Source of the DNA: Burkholderiaceae bacterium
GTDB lineage: Bacteria > Pseudomonadota > Gammaproteobacteria > Burkholderiales > Burkholderiaceae_B
Direction: 5' to 3'
Length of the DNA stretch: 64,000 bases
Assembly (NCBI GenBank): GCA_030728985.1
Contig: JANQYI010000002.1
Coordinates: forward strand, 64,811-128,810
Shown: positions 19,163 to 31,520 of the stretch, piece by piece
Numbering within the stretch: position 1 is the stretch's first letter
Layout of the letters: each line of letters starts with the position of its first letter
Made by a program: the position numbers and the translations under genes
The notes under the pieces: generated by a model
Seen by the model: the letters and a program-made list of their open reading frames with translations, nothing else
Database searches by the model: none
Told to the model about the DNA's origin: nothing

Positions 19163-20051
19163 TTGAAGATCCAGGAGGGCGACGTGTGGTGCGCGTCATT
19201 GCCGCTAGACGCTCGAGGAGTTGCATATCTTGCTCGTTTTTGAGCAATGCGCCGGCCATCATCGGGATCGACGTCGCGGCATGTGCGTCGATTTGCTCTG
19301 CCGTGGCGTCCTCGGCGATTAATAAGCGTAACCAGTCGAGAAACTCTGAGGTAGAGGGTTTCTTTTTTAGGCCCGGCGCATCGCGTAAAGCAAAAAAGGT
19401 ATCGAGCGCGGCACGCAAGACATCAGCATGCAGATTCGCAAAATGGACGTTGACGATGCTGCGCAAGGTGTCGCGATCTGGAAAACGGATGTAATGAAAG
19501 AAACAGCGCCTTAGAAACGCATCAGGCAGATCTTTCTCATTGTTCGAGGTAATGATCACTAAAGGCCGGTGGCGAGCCTTGACCGTCGCGCGCGTCTCAT
19601 AAACATGAAACTCCATTTGATCGAGTTCGCGCAACAAATCATTTGGAAACTCGATATCCGCCTTGTCGATTTCATCAATCAGCAATACAACGGGTTCGGG
19701 AGAATCGAACGCTTGCCAAAGCACGCCCTGCATAATGTAGTTGCGGATGTCTTTGACTTTTTCATCGCCAAGCTGAGAGTCCCGCAGGCGCGAGACCGCG
19801 TCATATTCATACAGACCTTGGTGCGCTTTAGTCGTGGATTTAATGTGCCACTGAAGTAGAGGGCGACCGAGGGCGCTTGCGACCTCTTCGGCCAACATGG
19901 TTTTGCCAGTCCCTGGCTCACCCTTGATGAGCAAGGGGCGCTGAAGGGTGAGGGCCGCGTTGACGGCCAGTTTTAGATCATCCGTGGCGACATAGCGCTC
20001 GGTGCCGTCAAAGCGTGAGGTTTGTGTTGTAGAAGGGTTCTGCGAGGTCAT
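19152..20051 (-). CDS. MoxR-family AAA+ ATPase
   Basis: A 299-residue AAA+ ATPase of the MoxR group. Walker A is GEPGTGKTML (44-53), Walker B VVLLIDEIDKAD near residue 120, and sensor 1 VIITSNNEKDLPDAFLRRC follows. MoxR proteins remodel or mature partner complexes together with a VWA protein; the VWA partner is encoded two genes downstream in the same overlapping operon. Start ATG at 20051. It is divergent from the cytochrome c pair across 136 bases. Confidence 0.94.
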   Translation of the reverse strand: MTSQNPSTTQTSRFDGTERYVATDDLKLAVNAALTLQRPLLIKGEPGTGKTMLAEEVASALGRPLLQWHIKSTTKAHQGLYEYDAVSRLRDSQLGDEKVKDIRNYIMQGVLWQAFDSPEPVVLLIDEIDKADIEFPNDLLRELDQMEFHVYETRATVKARHRPLVIITSNNEKDLPDAFLRRCFFHYIRFPDRDTLRSIVNVHFANLHADVLRAALDTFFALRDAPGLKKKPSTSEFLDWLRLLIAEDATAEQIDAHAATSIPMMAGALLKNEQDMQLLERLAAMTRTTRRPPGSSNGA

Positions 20052-20187
20052 TATTTGCCAGAATGAAAGTGGTCGAGGTCAGCGGATGCGGATTTAAAGT
20101 CTAATTTTCTCAATTATCGTACAATCCTAACGTTTTGCGGCCGGGAGTCAATCCCGGGATTTTTCTCTGCCAGACCAAGAGTCGATT

Positions 20188-20568
20188 ATGAAGTTTCCGA
20201 ACAATTTGCATTCTCTGTTTGTTGGCGCGACAACGACGCGCACCTCGGTCGCCACATTGGCGCTCGTAGCTTCCTGTGCCGTGGCGGCCCCTGTGCTTGC
20301 CGCAGATCCCCCAAAAGGCGACATCGAAGCCGCCAAAGCCAAGGTTTCGATGTGTATCGGTTGCCACGGGATCCCCGGTTATCGCGCCAGTTTCCCTGAG
20401 GTCTACAGAGTCCCCAAGATCGCTGGCCAGAGTGACAAATACATTTTAGTAGCTCTGCGGGCTTATGCCTCTGGCGAGCGCACCCATCCAACGATGACGG
20501 CGATATCCAAGACCCTTTCGGATCAGGATATGGCTGATCTGGCCGCCTATTACGCAAACCTAAAATAA
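20188..20568 (+). CDS. Small exported class I cytochrome c
   Basis: A 126-residue periplasmic or membrane-anchored electron carrier. A hydrophobic export segment (about 19-39) ends PVLAADPP. The haem-binding motif CIGCH is at 56-60, and a Met in HPTMTAI is the likely sixth ligand. The sequence resembles one half of a cytochrome c4 or a c-553. It is followed after 12 bases by a second, similar cytochrome gene, so the pair may act as a split c4-like carrier in the respiratory chain. The cydAB oxidase further on uses quinol directly, so another partner is expected. Confidence 0.93.
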   Translation: MKFPNNLHSLFVGATTTRTSVATLALVASCAVAAPVLAADPPKGDIEAAKAKVSMCIGCHGIPGYRASFPEVYRVPKIAGQSDKYILVALRAYASGERTHPTMTAISKTLSDQDMADLAAYYANLK

Positions 20569-20580
20569 TTGGGGGATCTT

Positions 20581-20943
20581 ATGAAACACCTTTCGATCGC
20601 CCTCGCGGGTGCCCTTCTTCTTGGTTCAGCCAGCCTCAGCCACGCAGCAGATTTAGCAGCGGGTAAAGCGGTCTGGGACAAGCTTAACTGCGCCTCCTGT
20701 CATGGTGTTGATGCCGTCAAGTCTATCGATCCTTCCTACCCAATTTTGGCGGGCCAGTACGCTGATTTTCTGGTTCATGCCTTAAAGGCCTATCAGCGCG
20801 GTGCCTCCGGTGCCCCTGCCTCGGCCAACGTTCGCAAAAACGCCATCATGGGTGCGTTTGCAACCCAGCTTTCTCAGCAGGACATCAAAAATGTTTCTGC
20901 TTGGCTTGCTGCTCAGCCCGGTCCTCTAGCCGTCCGTCGCTAG
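20581..20943 (+). CDS. Small exported class I cytochrome c
   Basis: A 120-residue cytochrome with a clear signal peptide (IALAGALLLGSASLSHA, 6-22), the haem motif CASCH at 37-41 and a candidate Met ligand in NAIMGAFA. The ATG at 20581 follows GGGGGAT and starts the signal peptide; a TTG at 20569 is in frame but less likely. It is co-transcribed with the preceding cytochrome. Both keep the spacing haem motif, AGQ-containing loop and Met typical of c4-type halves. Confidence 0.93.
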   Translation: MKHLSIALAGALLLGSASLSHAADLAAGKAVWDKLNCASCHGVDAVKSIDPSYPILAGQYADFLVHALKAYQRGASGAPASANVRKNAIMGAFATQLSQQDIKNVSAWLAAQPGPLAVRR

Positions 20944-20972
20944 CTCGGTCTAAATCTCAGGTGAAATACCCC

Positions 20973-20996
20973 AAGGGTCAGTCTTTACTGACCCTT
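20973..20996. terminator. Hairpin between convergent genes, possible terminator
   Basis: AAGGGTCAGT (20973-20982) pairs perfectly with ACTGACCCTT (20987-20996) around CTTT. Only a short T run follows on the plus strand, so it is a weak terminator for the cytochrome genes. It includes the stop codon of the opposing DUF1841 gene. Confidence 0.5.
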
Positions 20997-21406
20997 TGCC
21001 TGATGAGCTCGATGTAGGCATCGCTGTCTAACGCGGTGCCAAGTCGCTGGGACTCCCACACGACTCGACCCAAGCATTCCATGATTTCATGTGCGGCATG
21101 ATGCGTGTCGGTGCGCGAAGCCAGCCGATCAAACGCTTGTCGAATGCCTCTTGGATGATCGATTGAGAGTTGTTCGGCGATTGCCAAATGCATGGAGAGA
21201 TGTAAAAAAGGATTCGTTTTCCCTTCTTCCACGTTGAATTCACGCGTCATCGAATCCGGCGCCACCAGCACCTCGTGGTACTCAGGGTGTTGTTCGATCC
21301 AGCCCAGAGCGATATCCTCTAGCGGGGAGAGGAATTGTTTTTCTGCGTGTTTATGCCAAGTTTCAATAAAAAACTGGCGAACCTGATCTCGTGAGGGATT
21401 GAACAT
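20978..21406 (-). CDS. DUF1841 family protein
   Basis: A 142-residue cytosolic protein beginning MFNPSRDQVRQFF, followed by a conserved LSPLEDIALGWIEQHPEYH and NPFLHLSMHLAIAEQLSID. These match the uncharacterised proteobacterial family DUF1841. I use ATG 21406; TTG codons at 21421 and 21418 are in frame and sit close to AGAGG, so the true start could be five residues longer. It converges on the cytochrome pair. No function is known. Confidence 0.85.
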   Translation of the reverse strand: MFNPSRDQVRQFFIETWHKHAEKQFLSPLEDIALGWIEQHPEYHEVLVAPDSMTREFNVEEGKTNPFLHLSMHLAIAEQLSIDHPRGIRQAFDRLASRTDTHHAAHEIMECLGRVVWESQRLGTALDSDAYIELIRQRVSKD

Positions 21407-21580
21407 AAATGGTGCCAACAACCTCTTTTAGGTCATAGAAAGTGTAACTTTTATCCCCACATTAGGGCATTCCCTGATGTGTTGAGCTCGGCACTGGTGC
21501 AGAATTAAATCATGCAGGTGAGGGGACAAAGCTCAAAAAAGGGCAGGCCAGCATTAACGGCATTATAAAAAGAAAGACGC

Positions 21581-21613
21581 ACAACGGCTGGCACTGATGG
21601 TGTCGGCCGTTGT
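21581..21613. repeat. Inverted repeat in the leader of the symporter genes
   Basis: ACAACGGC (21581-21588) and GCCGTTGT (21606-21613) form an 8-base-pair stem with a 17-base loop, 41 bases before the symporter small-subunit ATG. It could be an RNA hairpin or an operator; nothing further supports either. Confidence 0.35.
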
Positions 21614-21654
21614 CGCCTCCGGCTCCGCAATCGGCTCTCTTGCTTTTAACACTT

Positions 21655-21945
21655 ATGAGCGTCTCGCCAGATACAGGACAGACAACCCGATATTGGCGCA
21701 GAAATTTGTGCCTGATTAGTATTTTGCTTGCGATCTGGGCGATTGTCACTTTTCTCCCTGCTTACTTCGCCGAGTCTCTGAACGAGTTCATGATTTTTGG
21801 TTGGCCCTTTCCTTTTTGGGTTGCGGCATTTGGCGCGCCGACGGCATTTTTGTTGATTGTCGGTGCATATGCCTGGCGCATGGAGTCCGAGGACCAGCGG
21901 CGCAGAAGAGATCGCGAGCTCGAACGAAGCCGAAACAATGCCTAA
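21655..21945 (+). CDS. Sodium:solute symporter small subunit (DUF4212)
   Basis: A 96-residue membrane protein with two hydrophobic segments (about 18-38 and 52-76), the motif TRYWRRN near the N-terminus, and the segment FGWPFPFWVAAFGAP typical of DUF4212. This family pairs with a large sodium:solute symporter of the VC_2705 subfamily. Start ATG 21655 begins MSVSPDTGQ; the ribosome site is weak and a TTG at 21610 is also in frame. Its stop overlaps the start of the large subunit by 8 bases, which implies translational coupling. Confidence 0.88.
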   Translation: MSVSPDTGQTTRYWRRNLCLISILLAIWAIVTFLPAYFAESLNEFMIFGWPFPFWVAAFGAPTAFLLIVGAYAWRMESEDQRRRRDRELERSRNNA

Positions 21946-23982
21946 GCACTCCTCTTTTGGCGCGCGACTCTTCAAGGGGTATGCCGCCTATACCGTTGGT
22001 TTTCTCGCACTGGTGTTTTTACTGGCGATGTTGGAGATCGCGGGTTTGGAGCGCCAATGGATTGGCTATGCCTTTCTGTTGTCAACAGTGGCCCTCTATG
22101 CAGGAATCGGCATTATGTGTCGCACCTCCGACCCCGTGGAATATTACGTGGCGGGACGTCGCGTCCCCGCTGTGTTCAATGGCATGGCAACCGCCGCAGA
22201 CTGGATGTCAGTGGCTTCTTTTATTGGTATTGCCGGGACGCTTTATCTTTCGGGTTATAACGGGCTCGCTTATATTTTGGGCTGGACAGGGGGGTATGTT
22301 TTAGTCGCCCTTTTTTTGGCACCCTATTTACGAAAGTTTGGTGGTTACACCATTCCAGAGTTTTTAGGTGCGAGATTTGATGGCAATTTGCCCAGACTCG
22401 TCGGTGTCATCTGCGCGGTCTTGTGTTCTTTCATCTACCTCGTGGCTCAAATATACGGCGTTGGCATCATTACCACCCGAATGACAGGCATCTCGTTTGA
22501 ACTCGGGATCTTTATCGGTCTGGGTGGCGTGTTGGTGTGCTCTTTTCTGGGGGGGGTGAGGGCCGTTACCTGGACGCAAGTGGGACAATACATCATTCTG
22601 GTGATCGCCTATCTCGTGCCGGTCATTTGGCTGGCGGTGAAACAAACAGGTGATCCCGTGCCGCAGTTGGCGGCAAGCTCGGTGCTCGCTCAAGTCGTCG
22701 AGCACGAGCGCATATTGAGTCGCGATGACGCCGAGTTGGAGGTTCGCAATATCTGGCAAAGTCGCGCCGACCTCATGCAGTCGAGGATCTCGAGGCTACC
22801 CGAATCATTGGAAGTTGAAAAACAACAACTGAGCGTGAAGCTGTTGCGCGCGCGCGCCAGCGATGCGCCCATGGCGGAAATACGCTCGATCGAGAGAGAG
22901 TTCGCGTCTTACCCAACTTCTGTCCAGACCGCAAGAACGGCATGGTCGAAGGCGCGCGACGATTTTGCTGCGCGTGCGGCACCTCCCATCCCTCACGCGG
23001 TGCCCTTTGCCACCAAGACCGAGGAATCACCCCAGGCCATTCGGAATAATTTTTTAGCCACGGTGTTGTGCCTGATGTTGGGCACAGCAGGCTTGCCTCA
23101 CATTTTGATGCGCTCGTTGACAACGCCTTCTGTGGGGCATGCCAGGCAGTCTGTGTTCTGGTCATTATTATTTATTTTGCTGTTGTATCTGACGGCCCCT
23201 GCGCTGGCGATTTTGGTGAAGTTCGAGATTTATAACAATCTTGTGGGCATGCCGTTTGTTGATCTGCCTTCATGGGTGAGCGCGTGGTCCGCCGTAGATC
23301 GATCACTGATTAGTATCCTGGATCTCAATCAAGATGGTGTTGTGCAGTTGTCAGAGGTTCAGATTGGTGGCGATATTATTGTGTTGGCGGCACCCGAGAT
23401 CGGGGGGTTGCCCTATGTCGTTTCAGGATTAGTCGCGGCGGGTGCATTGGCAGCCGCGCTGTCCACGGCGGATGGTTTGCTGTTGACGCTTTCTAACGCC
23501 CTATCCCACGATACGTTGTTGCGCGGTGTTTCTTCACGGATGGGTGGAGGGCGTCAGGTCATCTTGTCCAAGGTATTGTTGTTGGTTGTTGCTTTTACCG
23601 CAGCTTGGGCCGCGACGCGCACTCCCGCGGACATTTTGTTTTTGGTCGGAGCCGCGTTCTCTTTCGCCGCTGCGACATTTTTTCCGGTCCTTGTCATGGG
23701 AATCTTTTGGAAGCGCGCTAACCAATGGGGCGCGACCGCCGGCATGTTGAGTGGATTGTTCACCACCATTTTTTATATGGTGCAGACGCAACCTTGGTTA
23801 CGAGAGTGGGTGTTGAGTGTGCCGCGCAGCATGCCGGTTGAATTATGGTGGGGAATACAACCGATTGCGGCAGGTGTGTTTGGCGCACCGATCGCCTTCG
23901 TAGTCATTATCGTGGTCTCTTTGCTGACGCCCAAACCTGATGCGCTGTCTCGACAGTTGGTGCAATATTTACGTGAACCCGA

Positions 23983-23986
<4 letters not shown>
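21938..23986 (+). CDS. Sodium:solute symporter large subunit with EF-hand loop
   Basis: A 682-residue SSS-family cotransporter of the VC_2705 subfamily. The SSS core is visible in EYYVAGRRVPAVFNGMA, WMSVASFIGIAG and the later ALAAALSTADGLLLTLSNAL. Two insertions stand out: a charged, probably coiled-coil region at about 240-370 between transmembrane segments, and a canonical EF-hand loop at 462-473 (DLNQDGVVQLSE) in another loop. Calcium could therefore bind the extramembrane part. The start ATG 21938 overlaps the DUF4212 stop. Substrate is probably a short-chain organic acid by family, not by direct evidence. Its stop overlaps the convergent Smr gene by 4 bases. Confidence 0.92.
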
Positions 23987-25624
<1,638 letters not shown>

Positions 25625-25646
25625 CTAGATTGACCAGCAAATTATA

Positions 25647-28031
25647 ATGGCGACTATGCCTAGACTTTCCCCAGCCACAACGCGGACTTCGCGAACGACC
25701 CGAAACACCCGAAACGGTCCTTCGGCCATGCAAACTCGAATACTCTCGATCCTCCGAGAGGCGCGCTGGATCGTGTTCGCCGGCTTGGCAGCCTGGTTGA
25801 CGCTGATCCTGGCGACCTGGGATGGCAGCGATCCGGGTTGGTCGCATTCTTTTGGTCGCGATGCGGCGACGCTGCACAATCGCGGTGGCCTGATTGGCGC
25901 CTATATATCCGATATCTTGTTGTATTTATTTGGTTTTTCGGCTTGGTGGCTCGTTGTTTTGTTGCTACATCGGGTGCGCGCGGGTTATTTACGTCTCGCC
26001 AACCAGATCCGGACCCGAGGAGAGCCGGAAACTTTGGCTCGCGTTCGCTGGGAGCAGGGTATTGGCTTTGCCATGCTGCTGTTGGGTTCCGTTGGCCTCG
26101 AGGCCTATCGCCTGAGCTCCTGGGGCATGCAGTTACCCGGCCGTACCGACGACACAAGCGGTGCCGGTGGCGTGATTGGTCATGCTTGGTCTGAATTTCT
26201 GTCCTCGGCCGTTGGCTTTTCAGGCAGTACCCTGATCCTGCTGGCGTTGATTATTTTTGGTTGCAGCCTATTTTTTGGATTTTCCTGGCTCAATATCGCT
26301 GAAAAGACGGGGGGAGCGATTGAGTGGGTCTGGTTCAAGATCCAGGATGGACGGATGGCCAGACAAGATCGCCGCGCAGGTCAAGTTGCTCAGGCTGTCA
26401 GGCATGAGCAGGTCGAGTCCAAGTATGAAAAAATTGTCCACGATCAGCCTGTCCGCATTGAACCGGCCATCGTGACGGTGCAAAAGTCCGAGCGAGTCCA
26501 AAAAGAAAAGCAACAGTCGCTTTTCATCGAGCCGATGGTGGCGGGTGACTTGCCTGCGCTCAGTTTATTGGATCAACCAGGCGAGGCCTTCGAGACGGTT
26601 TCTGATGAAACGATCGAATACACCTCACGTCTGATCGAGAAAAAACTGGCTGATTTTGGTGTCGAAGTACAGGTTGTTGCTGCGCAGGCCGGACCCGTGA
26701 TTACGCGCTATGAAATCGAACCTGCAACGGGTGTCAAAGGAAGTCAGATCGTCAATCTGGCCAAGGATTTGGCGCGCGCGCTCAGTTTGGTCAGTATTCG
26801 AGTCGTAGAAACGATTCCTGGCAAAAACCTCATGGGTTTCGAGCTTCCTAATCCGCGCCGCCAAATGGTCAAGCTCTCTGAAATTCTGGGCTCTCAGGTT
26901 TACCACTCGAGCGCTTCCGTGGTCACCATGGCGCTTGGCAAGGATATCGCCGGCAATCCCGTGGTCGCTGACCTCGCCAAAATGCCCCACTTGCTGGTGG
27001 CGGGTACCACGGGTTCGGGTAAGTCTGTTGGTATTAATGCGATGATTTTGTCGCTTCTGTACAAAGCAGATGCTTCTCAAACACGCTTGATCTTGATCGA
27101 TCCTAAAATGCTTGAAATGAGCGTGTACGAAGGGATTCCTCATCTGTTGGCACCTGTGGTGACGGATATGCGTCAGGCTGCCAATGCGCTGAATTGGTGT
27201 GTGGGCGAGATGGAAAAACGCTACCGCTTGATGAGTAAACTGGGTGTGCGCAATCTCACGGGTTACAACAACAAGATTCGCGATGCGATCAAGCGCGAGG
27301 AACCGATTCCCAATCCTTTCTCCCTGACCCCCGACGCACCTGAGCCCCTCAAAGAGTTGCCGACGATTGTGGTGGTGATAGACGAGTTGGCTGATTTGAT
27401 GATGGTGGTGGGCAAAAAGATCGAAGAGTTGATTGCGCGTTTAGCCCAAAAAGCGCGTGCTGCCGGGATTCATTTGATTCTCGCCACGCAGCGCCCCAGC
27501 GTGGATGTCATCACCGGTCTCATCAAGGCCAACATTCCAACGCGTATCGCTTTCCAGGTTTCCTCCAAGATCGACTCCCGCACCATTCTCGATCAGATGG
27601 GTGCCGAGGCCTTGTTGGGTCAGGGTGACATGCTCTATATGCCGCCCGGGACCGGATTGCCCGTGCGTGTGCATGGCGCTTTTGTGTCGGACGAAGAGGT
27701 TCATCGCGTCGTGGAATCACTCAAGTCGCAAGGTGAACCAGACTATATCGATGGCCTGCTCGATGGCGGCACCGAAGGCGAAACCGGCGATGGCCTGAGC
27801 AGTGTGACTGGAATGGCCAATGCCGAAGCTGATCCGATGTATGACCAAGCCGTCGAGGTCGTGCTCAAGCACCGACGCGCGTCAATTTCTTTGGTTCAGC
27901 GCCATTTGCGGATTGGTTACAACCGAGCCGCACGCTTGCTCGAGCAAATGGAAAACTCTGGTTTAGTCTCGACGATGCAGTCCAACGGGAACCGTGAAAT
28001 TCTCGCCCCTAACGTATCACGCGAGGAATAA
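25647..28031 (+). CDS. ftsK: DNA translocase FtsK
   Basis: FtsK anchors in the septal membrane and pumps the chromosome terminus at division. The 794-residue protein has an Arg/Thr-rich N-terminus, four transmembrane segments (within about 35-210), a short linker, then the motor with Walker [11 protein letters not shown], Walker [12 protein letters not shown], and [10 protein letters not shown]. The C-terminal winged-helix gamma domain ([11 protein letters not shown] to the end) recognises KOPS. The linker is short compared with E. coli. Starts at 25647, 25656 or 25728 are all possible. It leads a run of co-oriented genes and its stop overlaps lolA by 1 base. Confidence 0.97.
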   Translation: MATMPRLSPATTRTSRTTRNTRNGPSAMQTRILSILREARWIVFAGLAAWLTLILATWDGSDPGWSHSFGRDAATLHNRGGLIGAYISDILLYLFGFSAWWLVVLLLHRVRAGYLRLANQIRTRGEPETLARVRWEQGIGFAMLLLGSVGLEAYRLSSWGMQLPGRTDDTSGAGGVIGHAWSEFLSSAVGFSGSTLILLALIIFGCSLFFGFSWLNIAEKTGGAIEWVWFKIQDGRMARQDRRAGQVAQAVRHEQVESKYEKIVHDQPVRIEPAIVTVQKSERVQKEKQQSLFIEPMVAGDLPALSLLDQPGEAFETVSDETIEYTSRLIEKKLADFGVEVQVVAAQAGPVITRYEIEPATGVKGSQIVNLAKDLARALSLVSIRVVETIPGKNLMGFELPNPRRQMVKLSEILGSQVYHSSASVVTMALGKDIAGNPVVADLAKMPHLLVAGTTGSGKSVGINAMILSLLYKADASQTRLILIDPKMLEMSVYEGIPHLLAPVVTDMRQAANALNWCVGEMEKRYRLMSKLGVRNLTGYNNKIRDAIKREEPIPNPFSLTPDAPEPLKELPTIVVVIDELADLMMVVGKKIEELIARLAQKARAAGIHLILATQRPSVDVITGLIKANIPTRIAFQVSSKIDSRTILDQMGAEALLGQGDMLYMPPGTGLPVRVHGAFVSDEEVHRVVESLKSQGEPDYIDGLLDGGTEGETGDGLSSVTGMANAEADPMYDQAVEVVLKHRRASISLVQRHLRIGYNRAARLLEQMENSGLVSTMQSNGNREILAPNVSREE

Positions 28032-28684
28032 TGCGGATGTTACTGATTGCTAAAATGCGGCTTTTTTTGACAGCCTGTGCCTGCGCGTTGATGGGTGCGG
28101 CTGTTTCCCTGCCTGTCTCGGCGGAAACGGCCCGCGAGCAACTTAGGTCTTTTGTGGCGCAGGTTCAGTCCGCCAGCGGCTCTTTTGCCCAATACACGGT
28201 GGGGCCCCAGGGCCAGACCAAACCGCCGCAGCAAGGTCAGTTTTTGTTCATGCGTCCAGGACGCTTCAAATGGGATGTGGTCAAGCCTTACGAACAGCAA
28301 ATTGTCTCCAATGGGCGTGAAATTTTTCAGTTTGACCCCGATCTCAATCAGGTGACTGTGCGCAACGTGGATCAAGCGATTGGCGGCTCTCCGGCCGCTA
28401 TTTTGTTTGGATCAGGCTCCCTGGAACAGTCTTTCGAAGTGACCGCGTTGCCGAACAAAGAGTCGCTGGTTTGGTTACGGGCCAAGCCCAGACTTCCTGA
28501 TGCTGGATTTAATTACTTGGATTTGGGCTTCAAAGACGGCATTCCTCATCGCATCATTTTGCTCGACGCATTTGGACAAACCACCCATGTCGAGCTCTCG
28601 GCTTTAGTGCGCAATCCTGGTTTATCCACGAGTAATTTTGACTTTGTCGCCCCTAATGGGGCCGATGTTGTTCGGATGCAATGA
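28031..28684 (+). CDS. lolA: Outer membrane lipoprotein carrier LolA
   Basis: LolA shuttles lipoproteins through the periplasm from LolCDE to LolB. The 217-residue protein has a signal peptide (cleavage near PVSAETA) and the LolA fold: [30 protein letters not shown] and [12 protein letters not shown] 28031 overlaps the ftsK stop, with GAGGA upstream; ATG 28037 is also reasonable. ftsK-lolA-rarA is a common order in proteobacteria. Confidence 0.96.
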   Translation: MRMLLIAKMRLFLTACACALMGAAVSLPVSAETAREQLRSFVAQVQSASGSFAQYTVGPQGQTKPPQQGQFLFMRPGRFKWDVVKPYEQQIVSNGREIFQFDPDLNQVTVRNVDQAIGGSPAAILFGSGSLEQSFEVTALPNKESLVWLRAKPRLPDAGFNYLDLGFKDGIPHRIILLDAFGQTTHVELSALVRNPGLSTSNFDFVAPNGADVVRMQ

Positions 28685-28720
28685 TGCATAGGCCAGCCAA
28701 CCAAAAGATGTTGTTTTGCG

Positions 28721-30037
28721 ATGGCTGACCTCTTTAAAGCCACACCAAGAGCGCCTTTAGCGGAGGCCTTGCGCCCACGTACGCTCGACGAGGTTGTTGG
28801 ACAAAAACACCTGCTGGGGCCCGGCAAGCCCCTACGTGTGGCCTTCGAGTCCGGGCGGCCGCACTCAATGATTTTATGGGGGCCGCCGGGTGTAGGTAAA
28901 ACAACCCTAGCCCGCCTGACCGCGCATGCTTTTGATTGCGCGTTCATCGCGATTTCCGCTGTGTTTGCGGGGGTCAAAGAAATACGCGCTGCGATGGACG
29001 AGGCGCAACTGAACTTGGATCAATATCATCGCCGGACCTTGCTGTTCGTCGATGAGATTCATCGTTTCAACAAAGCCCAGCAGGACGCGTTATTACCTTT
29101 TGTTGAGTCCGGTCTAGTGACTTTTATTGGCGCGACAACCGAAAACCCTTCTTTTGAAGTCAATGCGGCTTTACTGTCGCGCGCACAAGTCTATGTATTG
29201 CAGTCGCTCGACGAACCAGAGTTGCGCGAGTTGTTGGTACGGGCCCAGCAATCCGTTCTCAAAGATTTAATTGTTGAGGACGCGGCGATCAATACGCTCG
29301 TGGGTTATGCCGATGGCGATGCAAGACGCTTCTTGAGTCTTCTTGAGCAGGCGAGCGTCGCGGCTGAAAATGCGGGCTCGACGCGAGTGGATTCAACATT
29401 GGTTGAAAATGCGCTAAGCATGAGCGCGCGTCGCTTCGACAAGGGCGGCGATAATTTCTATGATCAAATTTCCGCGCTTCACAAGTCTGTGCGAGGCTCA
29501 AACCCTGATGCCGCGTTGTACTGGCTCACCCGCATGCTCGATGGCGGGGCGGACCCCAAGTACCTCGCCAGACGCATTGTGCGCATGGCCTGGGAGGATA
29601 TTGGTCTGGCTGATCCGAGGGCGATGCAAATCGCCAATGATGCGGCGCAGACCTATGAGCGCCTGGGTTCACCCGAGGGTGAATTGGCCTTGGCGCAGGC
29701 GACCTTATATCTAGCAGTGGCAGCTAAAAGTAACGCGGGGTACAACGCCTACAATCAAGCTGTCGCTTTTATCAAACAAGGCTCTTCCTTGCCGGTACCC
29801 GTGCATTTACGTAATGCACCGACCAAGCTGATGAAAGAGCTTGGTCACGGACATGCCTACCGGTATGCGCATGATGAGCCTGAGGCGTATGCGGCGGGGG
29901 AGTCATATTTACCCGAAGGGATGTCCGAGCCCCAATGGTATCGACCTGTTCCACGAGGTTTAGAAATAAAGATTGCCGAAAAGCTCTCGCACTTGCGGGA
30001 TATGGATCGACAAGCTCGCAAGAAACTCAAGGAGTAG
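28721..30037 (+). CDS. rarA: Replication-associated recombination ATPase RarA (MgsA)
   Basis: RarA is a clamp-loader-like AAA+ ATPase that acts at stalled replication forks. The 438-residue protein has [17 protein letters not shown], Walker [12 protein letters not shown], Walker [17 protein letters not shown], sensor [14 protein letters not shown] and the C-terminal tetramerisation region with [21 protein letters not shown]. Start ATG 28721. The AAGGAG that ends the gene serves as the ribosome site of cydA. Confidence 0.97.
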   Translation: MADLFKATPRAPLAEALRPRTLDEVVGQKHLLGPGKPLRVAFESGRPHSMILWGPPGVGKTTLARLTAHAFDCAFIAISAVFAGVKEIRAAMDEAQLNLDQYHRRTLLFVDEIHRFNKAQQDALLPFVESGLVTFIGATTENPSFEVNAALLSRAQVYVLQSLDEPELRELLVRAQQSVLKDLIVEDAAINTLVGYADGDARRFLSLLEQASVAAENAGSTRVDSTLVENALSMSARRFDKGGDNFYDQISALHKSVRGSNPDAALYWLTRMLDGGADPKYLARRIVRMAWEDIGLADPRAMQIANDAAQTYERLGSPEGELALAQATLYLAVAAKSNAGYNAYNQAVAFIKQGSSLPVPVHLRNAPTKLMKELGHGHAYRYAHDEPEAYAAGESYLPEGMSEPQWYRPVPRGLEIKIAEKLSHLRDMDRQARKKLKE

Positions 30038-30041
30038 TGCG

Positions 30042-31520
30042 ATGGAATGGTTAGATGCGTTGACGCTTGCTCGGATTCAGTTTGCGTTCACGGTGAGCTT
30101 CCATATTATTTTTCCAGCCTTCACGATTGGTTTGGCGAGTTACATGGCGGTGCTCAACGGTTTGCATCTCTGGACAGGCAAAGAGGTTTACCTCACTCTC
30201 TTTAATTATTGGAAAAAAATCTTCGCGGTGGCCTTTGGCATGGGCGTGGTATCCGGCATTGTGATGAGCTATCAGTTCGGCTCTAACTGGAGCGTGTTTT
30301 CTGACAAAACCGGCCCGGTGCTCGGGCCGCTGATGGGCTACGAGGTGATGTCCGCGTTCTTCCTCGAAGCCGGATTTTTGGGTGTGATGTTGTTTGGTCG
30401 CGCGCGCGTCGGTCCCAAGCTGCATTTCTTTGCCACGGCGATGGTTGCCTTAGGCACGTTTATGTCGGCGTTCTGGATTTTGTCCGTCAACAGTTGGATG
30501 CAGACACCTGCTGGCTATGGCATCAACGAGGTGGGACAGTTTATTGTCGAAGACTGGTTCAAGGTGATCTTCAATCCATCATTTCCTTATCGTCTCGTGC
30601 ATATGCTGCTGGCGGCCTACTTGACCACGGCTTTTGTAGTTGGCGGAGTGGCGGCCTTCCATTTGCTCAAAGAGCGTAAGCGCATGAGTCAGCCAGGTGC
30701 AGCGCCGTCGCCAGAGAGCCAAGCGGCGACGCGCGTGATGTTTTCGATGGCGATGTGGATGGCCGCCATCGTCGCACCGATCCAGATCATGGCCGGTGAC
30801 GCACACGGACTCAATACTTTGGCGCATCAGCCCGCCAAAATCGCCGCGATCGAGGGTCATACTGAATCTCAGGGTAAGGCGCCGCTGATTTTGATTGGCA
30901 TTCCCAATGCAAAAGAAGAGCGCATCGATTACGCCATTTCAGTTCCCTATCTGTCCAGTTTAATTTTGACCCACTCTTTGGACGGTGTGGTGCCTGGTAT
31001 CAGGTCGACACCGGCCGCAGATCGGCCTCCGCTTGGTATTGTATTTTTCGCTTTCCGCTCGATGGTCGGGGTTGGAATGTTGATGCTATGTATTGGGCTT
31101 TGGAGTTTGTGGTTGCGGTATCGCGGGCGCCTCTACGACGCGCCGCTCATGCACCGCTGTGCTGTGTTCATGGGCCCTTCGGGATTTGTCGCGATTCTGT
31201 CTGGCTGGATTGTCACCGAAGTCGGTCGACAGCCCTTCACGGTTTACAACCTGTTGCGTACCGCAGATTCGCACTCTCCGATTGACGCGACGGCAATTGC
31301 TTTTTCGCTTGCTGCTTTTGTCGTCGTTTATTTTTCTTTATTTGGCGCAGGGGTTTATTACATTTTGCGTCAAATGAAGGCGCCGCCTGGCGAGGGCCAT
31401 GGTGGAGCCGATCTTTCTGTCCATGAGCCAATCCGTGCTGCCGGACTTGTCCCGGGGCCAACTTTAGCCGCGAAAAGCTCCCAGGCAGGATTAACGGACG
31501 ACACAGGAGCGCGCACATGA
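30042..31520 (+). CDS. cydA: Cytochrome bd-type quinol oxidase subunit I, short Q-loop
   Basis: Subunit I of a bd-type quinol oxidase, which reduces oxygen to water with electrons from quinol in the inner membrane. The 492-residue protein has the haem b595 ligand His at residue 21 (FTVSFHIIFPAF), a later His in YRLVHMLLAAY, and GWIVTEVGRQPF. The Q-loop between helices 6 and 7 is short, as in cyanide-insensitive oxidases (CIO). ATG 30042 has a perfect AAGGAG eight bases upstream at the end of rarA. cydB overlaps by 4 bases. Named cydA by family; cioA would be an equal choice. Confidence 0.95.
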   Translation: MEWLDALTLARIQFAFTVSFHIIFPAFTIGLASYMAVLNGLHLWTGKEVYLTLFNYWKKIFAVAFGMGVVSGIVMSYQFGSNWSVFSDKTGPVLGPLMGYEVMSAFFLEAGFLGVMLFGRARVGPKLHFFATAMVALGTFMSAFWILSVNSWMQTPAGYGINEVGQFIVEDWFKVIFNPSFPYRLVHMLLAAYLTTAFVVGGVAAFHLLKERKRMSQPGAAPSPESQAATRVMFSMAMWMAAIVAPIQIMAGDAHGLNTLAHQPAKIAAIEGHTESQGKAPLILIGIPNAKEERIDYAISVPYLSSLILTHSLDGVVPGIRSTPAADRPPLGIVFFAFRSMVGVGMLMLCIGLWSLWLRYRGRLYDAPLMHRCAVFMGPSGFVAILSGWIVTEVGRQPFTVYNLLRTADSHSPIDATAIAFSLAAFVVVYFSLFGAGVYYILRQMKAPPGEGHGGADLSVHEPIRAAGLVPGPTLAAKSSQAGLTDDTGART

